A stretch of 64,000 bases of DNA. Origin: Virgibacillus_F flavescens. Lineage in GTDB: Bacteria > Bacillota > Bacilli > Bacillales > Amphibacillaceae. The translations under genes were made by a program, and so were the position numbers. Positions 35,218 to 42,793 of the stretch are shown in pieces. The notes under the pieces were generated by a model that was not told the DNA's origin, made no database searches, and saw only the letters and a program-made list of their open reading frames with translations. How positions within the stretch are numbered: position 1 is the first letter of the stretch; the number at the start of each line of letters is the position of its first letter. Where the stretch lies: the NCBI RefSeq assembly GCF_050574275.1, contig NZ_CP192260.1, forward strand, positions 2,728,001 to 2,792,000. Direction: 5' to 3'.

Positions 35218-36234
35218 ATGATAGTTGGTCATCGAACATGGGTTTATGAAAATAAACCGGTAATCATATCTACAGGAACAGTCGGCGGACCATTTGAAGC
35301 TAACGGAAATATACCTGATGATTTCGACTTACTTCACGACGATATGTGGCTTAAGCAGGCTTCTTTTGAGAAGGCTCAACAGACCATGCTGGAAGAAGCA
35401 TGTCAATTTGCCATTAAAAATAGCTCTATTGAAAAAGAACAGGTCCAATTTTTTATTAGTGGCGACCTAATTAATCAGATTACCCCGACTAGCTTTACAG
35501 CAAAAACATTAGGAACTCCTTACTTTGGTTTATTTAGTGCATGTGCAACATCGATGGAAAGTTTAGCTTTATCTGCTTTTATTATCAATGCCCAAGGCGC
35601 AGACTATATTTTAAGTGGAAGCGCGAGTCACAACGCTGCTACAGAAAAACAGTTTCGCTACCCAACGGAATATGGAGGTCAAAAACCCCCCACTGCCCAA
35701 TGGACAGTTACTGGTGCTGGATGTGCACTAATTGCCAAACAAGGAGTAGGACCAGAAATAACATCAGCGACAATAGGAAAAATTGTGGATATGGAAATGA
35801 CTGATCCATTTAATATGGGCGGTGCAATGGCACCAGCTGCAGTCGACACGCTAATTACTCACCTTAAGGAAAGAAATATTGAACCTTCTTACTACGATTT
35901 AATTATTACTGGTGATTTAGGACAGATTGGCAGACAGGTATCACTTGATCTTTTGAAAGAACAGGGTATTCAAATAAAAGATGAACAGTATGTGGACTGC
36001 GGTTTGACTATTTACCGCGAGGATCAGCCTGTGCTAGCCGGAGCAAGTGGTGCAGGTTGTTCTTCGGTAGTAACATACGGGCATTTTTTAAACAAAATGA
36101 AGCAAGGTCTGCTAAATCGAATATTAGTAATTGCTACTGGTGCGCTCCATTCTTCACTAAGTGTACAGCAAAAGGACCCTATCCCATGTATTGCACATGC
36201 TGTATCAATTGAAAATGGGAGTGATCGTCGATGA
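35218..36234 (+). CDS. spoVAD: Stage V sporulation protein AD
   Basis: A 338-residue protein with a thiolase-like fold that binds dipicolinic acid on the inner spore membrane. Family features include GHRTWVYENKPVI at the start, LFSACATSMESLA with the nucleophile-like cysteine (about residue 105), SGSASHNAATEKQFRYPTEY (about 125-150), and TGDLGQIG near 235. It overlaps spoVAEb by four bases (ATGA). Confidence 0.95.
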   Translation: MIVGHRTWVYENKPVIISTGTVGGPFEANGNIPDDFDLLHDDMWLKQASFEKAQQTMLEEACQFAIKNSSIEKEQVQFFISGDLINQITPTSFTAKTLGTPYFGLFSACATSMESLALSAFIINAQGADYILSGSASHNAATEKQFRYPTEYGGQKPPTAQWTVTGAGCALIAKQGVGPEITSATIGKIVDMEMTDPFNMGGAMAPAAVDTLITHLKERNIEPSYYDLIITGDLGQIGRQVSLDLLKEQGIQIKDEQYVDCGLTIYREDQPVLAGASGAGCSSVVTYGHFLNKMKQGLLNRILVIATGALHSSLSVQQKDPIPCIAHAVSIENGSDRR

Positions 36235-36581
36235 TTTTTTTCTGGGCATTTGTTGTCGGTGGATTTATATGTGTTATTGGACAAATCATGTTCGACGTAT
36301 TTAAACTGACACCTGGGCATACATTAAGTGCACTTGTGGTTGTTGGAGCCATCCTTGATGGTTTTGGATTATACGAGCCATTAATTGACTTTGCGGGAGC
36401 TGGTGCGACAGTTCCAATCACAAGCTTCGGTAATTCATTAGTTCACGGAGCAATGGAAGAAGCAAGTAAACATGGTTTAATAGGAGTTGTCACCGGAATG
36501 TTTAAAGTTACTAGTTCAGGTATTTCTGCTGCAATTATCTTTGGGATGATCGGAGCAATCCTATTTAAACCAAAAGGTTAG
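36231..36581 (+). CDS. spoVAEb: Stage V sporulation protein AE, C-terminal type (SpoVAEb)
   Basis: A 116-residue membrane protein with four hydrophobic helices and the segment DFAGAGATVPITSFGNSLVHGAMEEA, the same motif as in SpoVAC. It is the third core channel component of the dipicolinate uptake/release system. It overlaps spoVAD by four bases and has DUF1657 15 bases downstream. Confidence 0.93.
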   Translation: MIFFWAFVVGGFICVIGQIMFDVFKLTPGHTLSALVVVGAILDGFGLYEPLIDFAGAGATVPITSFGNSLVHGAMEEASKHGLIGVVTGMFKVTSSGISAAIIFGMIGAILFKPKG

Positions 36582-36596
36582 GTAGGAGGAAAAAAT

Positions 36597-36794
36597 ATGA
36601 CAATTGGGTCGCAGGTAAAAGGTTGTTTTTCATCTTTAAAAAGCGCTGAAGCAAGTCTTGAAATCTTAGCAAATAAAACACAGGATTATGAAACCAAAAA
36701 GGTTTATGAGGATGCACAGCAATTGCTCACAGAAGTAAAAAAAGATTTACAAAAACAGATTGTTTATCTAACACAAGAGGAACCACAATATTAG
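36597..36794 (+). CDS. DUF1657 protein, sixth gene of spoVA2mob-type operon
   Basis: A 65-residue paralogue of the first gene (SQVKGCFSSLKSAEASLEIL, EEPQY end). The ribosome site GTAGGAGG is 7 bases upstream. It is the position expected for this gene in spoVA2mob. After it the operon is interrupted by a repeat element. Confidence 0.85.
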   Translation: MTIGSQVKGCFSSLKSAEASLEILANKTQDYETKKVYEDAQQLLTEVKKDLQKQIVYLTQEEPQY

Positions 36795-36833
36795 AAACCC
36801 TGGCTTTTCGCTATGCCTTAGTTCTACTTATAC

Positions 36834-37063
36834 AGGTGAGTGGAGGGTGGTGACTCCTGCGGGAACAGCACGAGTCTGAAGGCCCCGCAGAAGAGCATTT
36901 TTAAAAGGATGGCCAACTAAAATCGTCCTTTGCGGACAACGTTGGCATACCCCTTGTCGGGGCAAGGAGACTGAAGCTGTGCCCGCGGAAAGCATCCGCC
37001 CGCAACGATCCTGGACGGCAGCAAGGAAATAATAAACTTAAAATTAAAATTACGTCGCAGTTT
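36834..37063 (+). repeat. Dispersed Bacillaceae intergenic repeat, copy B, inside the spoVA2mob-type operon
   Basis: A GC-rich element with GGTGACTCCTGCGGGAACAG near its left end and GAAGCTGTGCCCGCGGAAAGC near 36973-36993. GCGGGAACAGC and GCTGTGCCCGC are inverted copies with one mismatch. Small hairpins lie inside (CCCC-TTGTC-GGGG; GCCAAC...GTTGGC). Its right end (37006-37063) is the reverse complement of 8195-8244. The rest of 36795-37220 holds no other gene. Confidence 0.8.
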
Positions 37064-37220
37064 CTATCTACTACGGCAATGTAATTGGTAGTAAGTTTTA
37101 GAAAAAATAGTTAAGTTTAAGTAACATATTTTAAATCTACAAGAACCACAGTTATCGTGTTTTTTTAATGTTCGAAAGTTGAGTAACCAAGAAATATTGC
37201 TAAGTCAGAAAGGAATTTTT

Positions 37221-38081
37221 ATGATGCCGGAATGGGTTTCAATCATGGTTAGATCATTTATCCTACTAGTTGTACTTTTTCTAATCACAAAAGGACTAGG
37301 AAAAAAACAACTCTCACAAATGAACATATTTGAATACATCACAGGCATAGTAATAGGCAGCATAGTCGCTATGCACGCAGCTGATTCAGGAACAAATTTC
37401 TGGCACGCTTTTGCTGCATTAAGTATATGGTTCATCATACCAATCAGTGTTGAATTTCTGTCGCTTAAGAGTAAAAGATTTCGTGATTTTGTAGACGGAA
37501 AAAGCACCGTTTTTATACAGGATGGTAAGATTATGGAAGACAATCTTAAAAAAGAACATTTCACAATAGATGAATTGCTTGAAAAACTGCGTTCCAATAA
37601 TATATTTAGAGCTGCTGATGTTGAGTTTGCCGTACTCGAACCATCTGGTGCAATAAGTGTAATGCAAAAAAAAGAAAATCAGCCCATTACTGCAAAAATT
37701 CTTGGTATGAAGCTCCCCAATGAAAAACAGCCTGAAACCATAGTTATGGACGGAGAAGTTCTTATAGAACCTTTGACAAACCTTTCATTGAATAAAAATT
37801 GGTTAGAAACAGAATTGGATAAAATGAATATAAGCATAGAAAATATATTTTTAGCCCAGGCAGATACGGACGGCCAAATTACTGTTGACTTATATGACGA
37901 CAAAATCCCTGTCCCGTCCCCTTCAGAAAAACCGCTGCTTCTTGCTAACCTCAAAAAGTGTCAGGCAGATTTGGAACTTTTTGCATTAGCCACTGAAAAC
38001 CCTGAGGTAAAACAAATGTATTCAAAAAACAGCCAAAAGATTCAAATGGCTGTAAATAACCTTTCCGCTCATATGAAATAA
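37221..38081 (+). CDS. YetF-type DUF421 membrane protein with C-terminal DUF1657 domain
   Basis: A 286-residue protein: three N-terminal membrane helices and the DUF421 region (GKKQLSQMNIFEYITGIVIGSIVA, DNLKKEHFTIDELLEKLR), then a C-terminal DUF1657 domain (LLANLKKCQADLELFAL, last 45 residues). This fusion is the seventh gene of spoVA2mob operons. The start is ATG 37221 after AGAAAGGA, 426 bases after the sixth gene. It may need its own promoter because of the repeat insertion. Confidence 0.88.
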   Translation: MMPEWVSIMVRSFILLVVLFLITKGLGKKQLSQMNIFEYITGIVIGSIVAMHAADSGTNFWHAFAALSIWFIIPISVEFLSLKSKRFRDFVDGKSTVFIQDGKIMEDNLKKEHFTIDELLEKLRSNNIFRAADVEFAVLEPSGAISVMQKKENQPITAKILGMKLPNEKQPETIVMDGEVLIEPLTNLSLNKNWLETELDKMNISIENIFLAQADTDGQITVDLYDDKIPVPSPSEKPLLLANLKKCQADLELFALATENPEVKQMYSKNSQKIQMAVNNLSAHMK

Positions 38082-38117
38082 TAGTGCTTACTATTTTTAA
38101 AAATAGTAAGCACTATT
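38080..38117. terminator. Bidirectional terminator after the spoVA2mob-type operon
   Basis: A perfect palindrome of 19-bp arms (AATAGTGCTTACTATTTTT) lies between two convergent genes. Confidence 0.9.
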
Positions 38118-38119
38118 AT

Positions 38120-39103
38120 TCACACACTAATTTTAATGCATACTTTTCCGAATTGATTACCTTCTTTGAGATAATAAAATGCTTCTTTTGCATGATTTAA
38201 TTCGAAAGTGGAATCCACTACAGGATGTATGTCATGTTTCTCAATAAATGCAATCATGTCACGCAATTCTTCCCTGCTGCCCATAGTAGTACCCAAAAGT
38301 TGATATTGACCATAGAAAAATTCGCGTAGATTTAGATCTACTGTATCCTCAGTCGTAGCACCAAACACAACCACTTTTCCACCCTTTTTTAAAACCTCTA
38401 GAGATCGGTTAAAGGTTGCTCTTCCAACACTCTCAATAACTAAATCAACCGTTTCATTGGCTAATTCCTCTTGCCAGTTACTATTGGTATCCAACACAAT
38501 ATCTGCCCCGATTTGAGCCGCTTTAGCACGTTTCTCTTCGCTTCGAGAACTTACAATAACTTTAGCACCAATACTTTTTGCAAACATAATTAAAAATGTT
38601 GCTACACCGCTTCCTGCGCCTGGAATAAACACTGTTTCTCCTTCTTTTAAACCTCCTTTTGAAAACAAAGCACGATACCCTGTTAATCCTGATAACGCTA
38701 ATACGCCTGCTTCATCCCATGACAAGTGGGAAGGCTTTTTCTCCACTTGTTCAGACGAGATAGCAATTTTCTCAGCAAATGTCCCATGGGTGGGAAACCC
38801 TAATATATCAAATCCCTGAGGAGATGTATCACTCAAATTTTCCCAATTTAGTGATGGGTTAATAATCACTTCATCCCCTACAGCGAAATCCGTTACGTTT
38901 GATCCGATTTTTTCGATTATACCTGCTCCGTCTGACCCTAAAACCAGAGTAGTTTCTTCCTTACCACGACGTCCCGGGATTCCAATGTCCCGTCTGTTCA
39001 ATCCTGCACTTCTAATTCCTACTAATACTTCATCTTCCTTTAATGAAGGGTCTTTAATGCTTTTAATATCTAATTTTTGGTTATCGTGTACAAATGCTTT
39101 CAA
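38120..39103 (-). CDS. Medium-chain (MDR) zinc-less NADPH oxidoreductase
   Basis: A 327-residue enzyme of the quinone oxidoreductase/alcohol dehydrogenase superfamily. It has a GroES-like N-terminal domain (GLNRRDIGIPG) and a Rossmann domain with VFIPGAGSGVATF. The catalytic zinc ligands are absent. The start is best placed at TTG 39103 (MKAFVHDNQ), eight bases after AAAGG; the ATG at 39112 overlaps the ATPase stop. It is the last gene of the cory-CC-star/ArsA operon; the substrate is unknown. Confidence 0.8.
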   Translation of the reverse strand: MKAFVHDNQKLDIKSIKDPSLKEDEVLVGIRSAGLNRRDIGIPGRRGKEETTLVLGSDGAGIIEKIGSNVTDFAVGDEVIINPSLNWENLSDTSPQGFDILGFPTHGTFAEKIAISSEQVEKKPSHLSWDEAGVLALSGLTGYRALFSKGGLKEGETVFIPGAGSGVATFLIMFAKSIGAKVIVSSRSEEKRAKAAQIGADIVLDTNSNWQEELANETVDLVIESVGRATFNRSLEVLKKGGKVVVFGATTEDTVDLNLREFFYGQYQLLGTTMGSREELRDMIAFIEKHDIHPVVDSTFELNHAKEAFYYLKEGNQFGKVCIKISV

Positions 39104-39108
39104 CTTTA

Positions 39109-40041
39109 TCATCCTTTCTGAAAATAACTACTATATACTTTGAGTTGGTCCATATCCGTAATATCATTTGAAAATAGAGGAATATAATATAATTCCTGTT
39201 TTGTGAAAGTTTTCTCTATCATCGAAACATATTTCCGTTCATGCCCTTTTCTTTTTTTAAGAAATTCACCTTCCGGATCTTCTGGTAATAGTTTATTAAC
39301 AATTAGTGTTTTTACGTGCAAATGGTATTTATTCAACAAATCTAATGCTTTTTTTGTTTCAAGAATAGGTAATCGTTCTGGATTTAAAACAAATACAAAA
39401 CTAGTTTGCTTGGGATCGAGCATGATTGCCCTTGCAGCAGAAAACCTTTCTTGACGATTTCTTAACACATCATATATCGGATCCTCTTTTGGCACACCAT
39501 CATTTAATAATTGCGCATAATTTTCGTTTGTTTTTTTCCTTTTTTGAAGCAAGCCTTCAATCCAAATTCCCATCAGTTCGGGAAGTGACAATAAGCGAAT
39601 GGTATGCCCAGTTGGTGCTGTATCAAAAATAATCGTATCATATTGTTCGCTTTCCTCTAAAATGATTGAAATCAGTTTATCAAATAAAGCTGCCTCATCG
39701 GCTCCTGGAGATGCTTTTGCAGTATCAAGCTGGCGGTGCACTTCCTCCACCATTCCTGTGTGTACAATTCCTTTAATATTTTCTTTTACACCTTCAATAT
39801 AGTTGTTTGTTTCTATGTCGGGATCTATTTCAAGTGCATCTAAATGTGAAGTAATAGTTGTAATTTTACCCCCTATTTTTATGTTGAAGATATCGCCTAG
39901 ATTATGTGCAGGGTCAGTCGAAACTAGTAATGTCTTAGAACGGTTTTCAGCAGATTTCCAAGCAATCGCTGCAGCTGATGTTGATTTACCAACACCACCC
40001 TTTCCCCCAACAAACACAATTTTATTTTGTATATCATTCAT
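39109..40041 (-). CDS. ArsA/Get3-type ATPase
   Basis: A 310-residue single-domain member of the ArsA family with the deviant Walker A GGKGGVGKST (residues 12-21), STDPAHN switch I (about 42-48) and DTAPTGHTIRLL switch II (about 140). Bacterial members of this type are not always arsenite pumps; no arsB or arsR is here. The gene directly before it encodes a protein ending in Cys-Cys, and the pair is conserved. A role in metal handling or in delivery of a client protein is possible. The ribosome site is AAGGAG. Confidence 0.85.
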   Translation of the reverse strand: MNDIQNKIVFVGGKGGVGKSTSAAAIAWKSAENRSKTLLVSTDPAHNLGDIFNIKIGGKITTITSHLDALEIDPDIETNNYIEGVKENIKGIVHTGMVEEVHRQLDTAKASPGADEAALFDKLISIILEESEQYDTIIFDTAPTGHTIRLLSLPELMGIWIEGLLQKRKKTNENYAQLLNDGVPKEDPIYDVLRNRQERFSAARAIMLDPKQTSFVFVLNPERLPILETKKALDLLNKYHLHVKTLIVNKLLPEDPEGEFLKKRKGHERKYVSMIEKTFTKQELYYIPLFSNDITDMDQLKVYSSYFQKG

Positions 40042-40069
40042 ACCTATAGACTCCTTCTTTAGCGAAGAT

Positions 40070-40327
40070 TTAACAGCAGCGGATACCGCTCAGGGGGGAT
40101 TTTTCCATACCCATTCGTAAATGCCAATCATGAAATTCTTCAATCATATAAGGGTATAACTCCAATGTATAATAATAAACAGGGTTCGGTATGCCAATCA
40201 TTTCTGAGTATAATAGCAAAAGAAATAAATCATCCTGATTCCTTAATTCTCGAGCAATTTCCTGCCGATGTGGCATGCTTAGTACCTCTTCATAAAATTG
40301 TATTAGTTTCTTAATATGATTAAACAC
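40070..40327 (-). CDS. Cory-CC-star family protein (C-terminal Cys-Cys)
   Basis: An 85-residue helical protein whose last residues are IRCC. The family is recognised by a C-terminal Cys-Cys and by residing next to an ArsA-like ATPase, both true here. The start is GTG 40327, six bases after GAGGTGATAGG. No signal or membrane helix is visible. The terminal cysteines might bind a metal(loid) or be modified. The function is unknown. Confidence 0.75.
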   Translation of the reverse strand: MFNHIKKLIQFYEEVLSMPHRQEIARELRNQDDLFLLLLYSEMIGIPNPVYYYTLELYPYMIEEFHDWHLRMGMEKSPLSGIRCC

Positions 40328-40392
40328 CCTATCACCTCGTTTACTTATGCAGTATATAAGAATTTATAATTCCTTAACTGCTAAAGTAGTGC

Positions 40393-40428
40393 GAAAAGAG
40401 ATCAATAGTAAAAACTGATCCCTTTTCT
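40393..40428 (-). terminator. Terminator of cstA
   Basis: GAAAAG-GATCA pairs with TGATC-CTTTTC with one mismatch, just past the cstA stop. Confidence 0.7.
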
Positions 40429-40449
40429 CATATTTACTGTTAGTCATCG

Positions 40450-42180
40450 TTATTTTATGTTCGCATCATCCATTTTTTTGGTTAGTGATGAGAAAGCAGT
40501 CAGAATAATCCAGACAGCGAATACGAAGATAATTGCTCCGAATATAAACAGCAGCATATTTGAATTTGACCCGAACCAGGACCATTCAAATAAGACTTGG
40601 TTAAACATAGCTATTAGTGTAACGAATAAAATAAATATCATTGGAATTAACGCAATCGCATAGTTTCTTCCAAGTCGCTTTAACCATATCGCGACTAGGA
40701 GTAAACTGATTCCCGCCAACAACTGGTTGGCTGTACCAAATAACGGCCATAAGAGATAGCCACCTGATCCAAAACCTTTTGGTCCCTGTGGGATTAACAC
40801 TAAGGCAGCACTGGATACGACTGCTAATGTAGTAGCAACGTGGGTTTTGGATAATGCAGGGATTTTATATTCGACACCTAACTCTGCAATTATATAGCGC
40901 ATTAATCGAACGGATGTATCCAGGGTGGTTGCAGCAAAACTAACTACAATAATCGATACAATGGTAGATGCTACATCAGTAGGAATCAGTAAACCACTAG
41001 CCAGCTTACTCGCGCCATCTACAAACGAACCAAGTCCCGCGCCACTGGAAGCAGTAAAACTGCTGTAGGTAGCTAAAAATTCTTCTCTGCTAGGGAATAA
41101 GGTAACGACTGCTAGTATTGAAACCAACGCTAGTACCCCTTCGCCTACAGCACCAAGATAACCGACAAACCGGGCATCCGTCTCTTTATTTAACTGTTTC
41201 GAACTGGTTCCAGATGAAACTAATCCATGGAATCCTGAAATTGCTCCACATGCTATCGTAATAAATAAAAGTGGAAACCAGGATATATCTGCATTAGCAT
41301 TTGTGGCAGGTGCAGTAATTTCTGGGTTCGTAAACAATAGACCTAGATATAAGATAGCTAAACCTACTATTAGCTGATGGGAGTTAATAAAATCACGCGG
41401 CTGCAGTAATTTCCAAACCGGTAATGTGGATGCAATATATACATATATCATTAAAATAATAATCCAAATAAAGAATGCAGTTGACGTTGCTCCTAGACCG
41501 AATAGCCCAGCAGCATTTTCACCTCCCATGTATTGAACAAGGTCAATTTGCAGAAAGCTGACTTTACTTGCAATAACAGCAGTCACATACATAATAGCTA
41601 GAGCTATTAAAGATGGTACCAGCATTTTTTGCTTTCTTTTGTATACAGCTGCACCAATCCATATTGCTAGCGGAATCTGAATAAATACTGGTATTACACT
41701 TGAAGGGTAAGAAATAAATAACTTTGCAATTACCCACGCAAACACAGCATTTACCATTAGTACAAGTATTAAAATGATAAATAAGAACAATAATTTTGCA
41801 CGTTGGCCAATTAGTCTGTGTGCTAGAGTTCCAACAGATTGACCCTTATTTCGTACTGACAATGCCAGTGTACCAAAATCATGTACTCCAGCTGCGAATA
41901 CAGTACCAAGAACTACCCATAGTACTGCAGGTAACCAACCCCAGTAAACCGCGATTGCTGGACCAACTATAGGTGCAGCTCCAGCAACCGATGTGAAGTG
42001 ATGTCCCCATAAAACAAATTTGTTAGTAGGTACAAAATCCACACCATCTTTATATTGATGAGCAGGTGTTACATAATTTGGGTCCAGTCTAAATATTTTT
42101 TCAGCAACAAACTTGGAATAATACCGATAACCGAGAGCAAATACAATAAGGCCAAATATAGCAACTAAAATAGCATTCAT
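40450..42180 (-). CDS. cstA: Carbon starvation protein CstA (peptide/pyruvate transporter)
   Basis: A 576-residue protein with about 15 hydrophobic helices that matches the CstA family. Conserved segments include YYSKFVAEKIFRLD at the start, HHFTSVAGAAPIVGPAIAVYWGW near 60-82, and GFHGLVSSGTSSKQL near 315-330. CstA members import pyruvate or peptides during starvation. The ribosome site is GGAGG. No two-component system is adjacent. Confidence 0.94.
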   Translation of the reverse strand: MNAILVAIFGLIVFALGYRYYSKFVAEKIFRLDPNYVTPAHQYKDGVDFVPTNKFVLWGHHFTSVAGAAPIVGPAIAVYWGWLPAVLWVVLGTVFAAGVHDFGTLALSVRNKGQSVGTLAHRLIGQRAKLLFLFIILILVLMVNAVFAWVIAKLFISYPSSVIPVFIQIPLAIWIGAAVYKRKQKMLVPSLIALAIMYVTAVIASKVSFLQIDLVQYMGGENAAGLFGLGATSTAFFIWIIILMIYVYIASTLPVWKLLQPRDFINSHQLIVGLAILYLGLLFTNPEITAPATNANADISWFPLLFITIACGAISGFHGLVSSGTSSKQLNKETDARFVGYLGAVGEGVLALVSILAVVTLFPSREEFLATYSSFTASSGAGLGSFVDGASKLASGLLIPTDVASTIVSIIVVSFAATTLDTSVRLMRYIIAELGVEYKIPALSKTHVATTLAVVSSAALVLIPQGPKGFGSGGYLLWPLFGTANQLLAGISLLLVAIWLKRLGRNYAIALIPMIFILFVTLIAMFNQVLFEWSWFGSNSNMLLFIFGAIIFVFAVWIILTAFSSLTKKMDDANIK

Positions 42181-42322
42181 GAAACCTCAGCCTCCATTTC
42201 CATTTAATAGAATTTCAGACATATCTTATTAAAATCTATGTGAACGGAGTTACGAATAGTACAACTTATACCGAGTATAAATACGAAACAATTCTAGTCA
42301 CGGAAGAGGTTCTCATTCATAT

Positions 42323-42793
42323 TTATTCCTTTCCCATGCCACGGAGAAAGTGCATCAGCATGGTTACACTTCTATTTATCTCAGGATCCTTTAGTGCTTT
42401 TATTAAATCCATATACGTTGTTTTTTCTGTTTCACTAAAACTTCGCGACTCCTCCATACCCTTATTTATTTTCCCAGTGAAATGATGAAGCTCATCCACA
42501 TTTAATTCTCCAAGATACAAAAATAGTTTGCTGACATTTTCTAAAGTTGCAGAATACTGGGGCTTGTTTATTTCGCGCATAACATTATCCAGTGCTGTTT
42601 CCTTTTGCTTCACAAAAGAATGCGTCATATCAAGCATTCCATTGTCATTCAATGTACCTAAGAAATCAATTCCTTTTAGTATTGCTTCTTTATTTTCACT
42701 TACAGCCTTTGACACTTCTTTTAAATTCTGTTCCTGTATCTTTTCTTCTGGAATGTCTAATTTTTTTATTTTTCTTATTGGATTAGCCATCAT
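42323..42793 (-). CDS. DUF1641 protein associated with formate dehydrogenase (YrhD-like)
   Basis: A 156-residue helical soluble protein of the DUF1641 family (YrhD in B. subtilis). The C-terminal ALKDPEINRSVTMLMHFLRGMGKE is typical. Its start ATG (42793) overlaps the end of fdhA by 11 bases, so it is translationally coupled to it. In B. subtilis the homologous pair is yrhE-yrhD. It is probably a small subunit or assembly factor of the formate dehydrogenase. Confidence 0.87.
   Translation of the reverse strand: MMANPIRKIKKLDIPEEKIQEQNLKEVSKAVSENKEAILKGIDFLGTLNDNGMLDMTHSFVKQKETALDNVMREINKPQYSATLENVSKLFLYLGELNVDELHHFTGKINKGMEESRSFSETEKTTYMDLIKALKDPEINRSVTMLMHFLRGMGKE

Noticed and set aside
33800..38120. 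Tn1546-like transposon around the spoVA2mob-type operon
   Set aside because: No transposase, resolvase or long terminal inverted repeats were found next to the operon.
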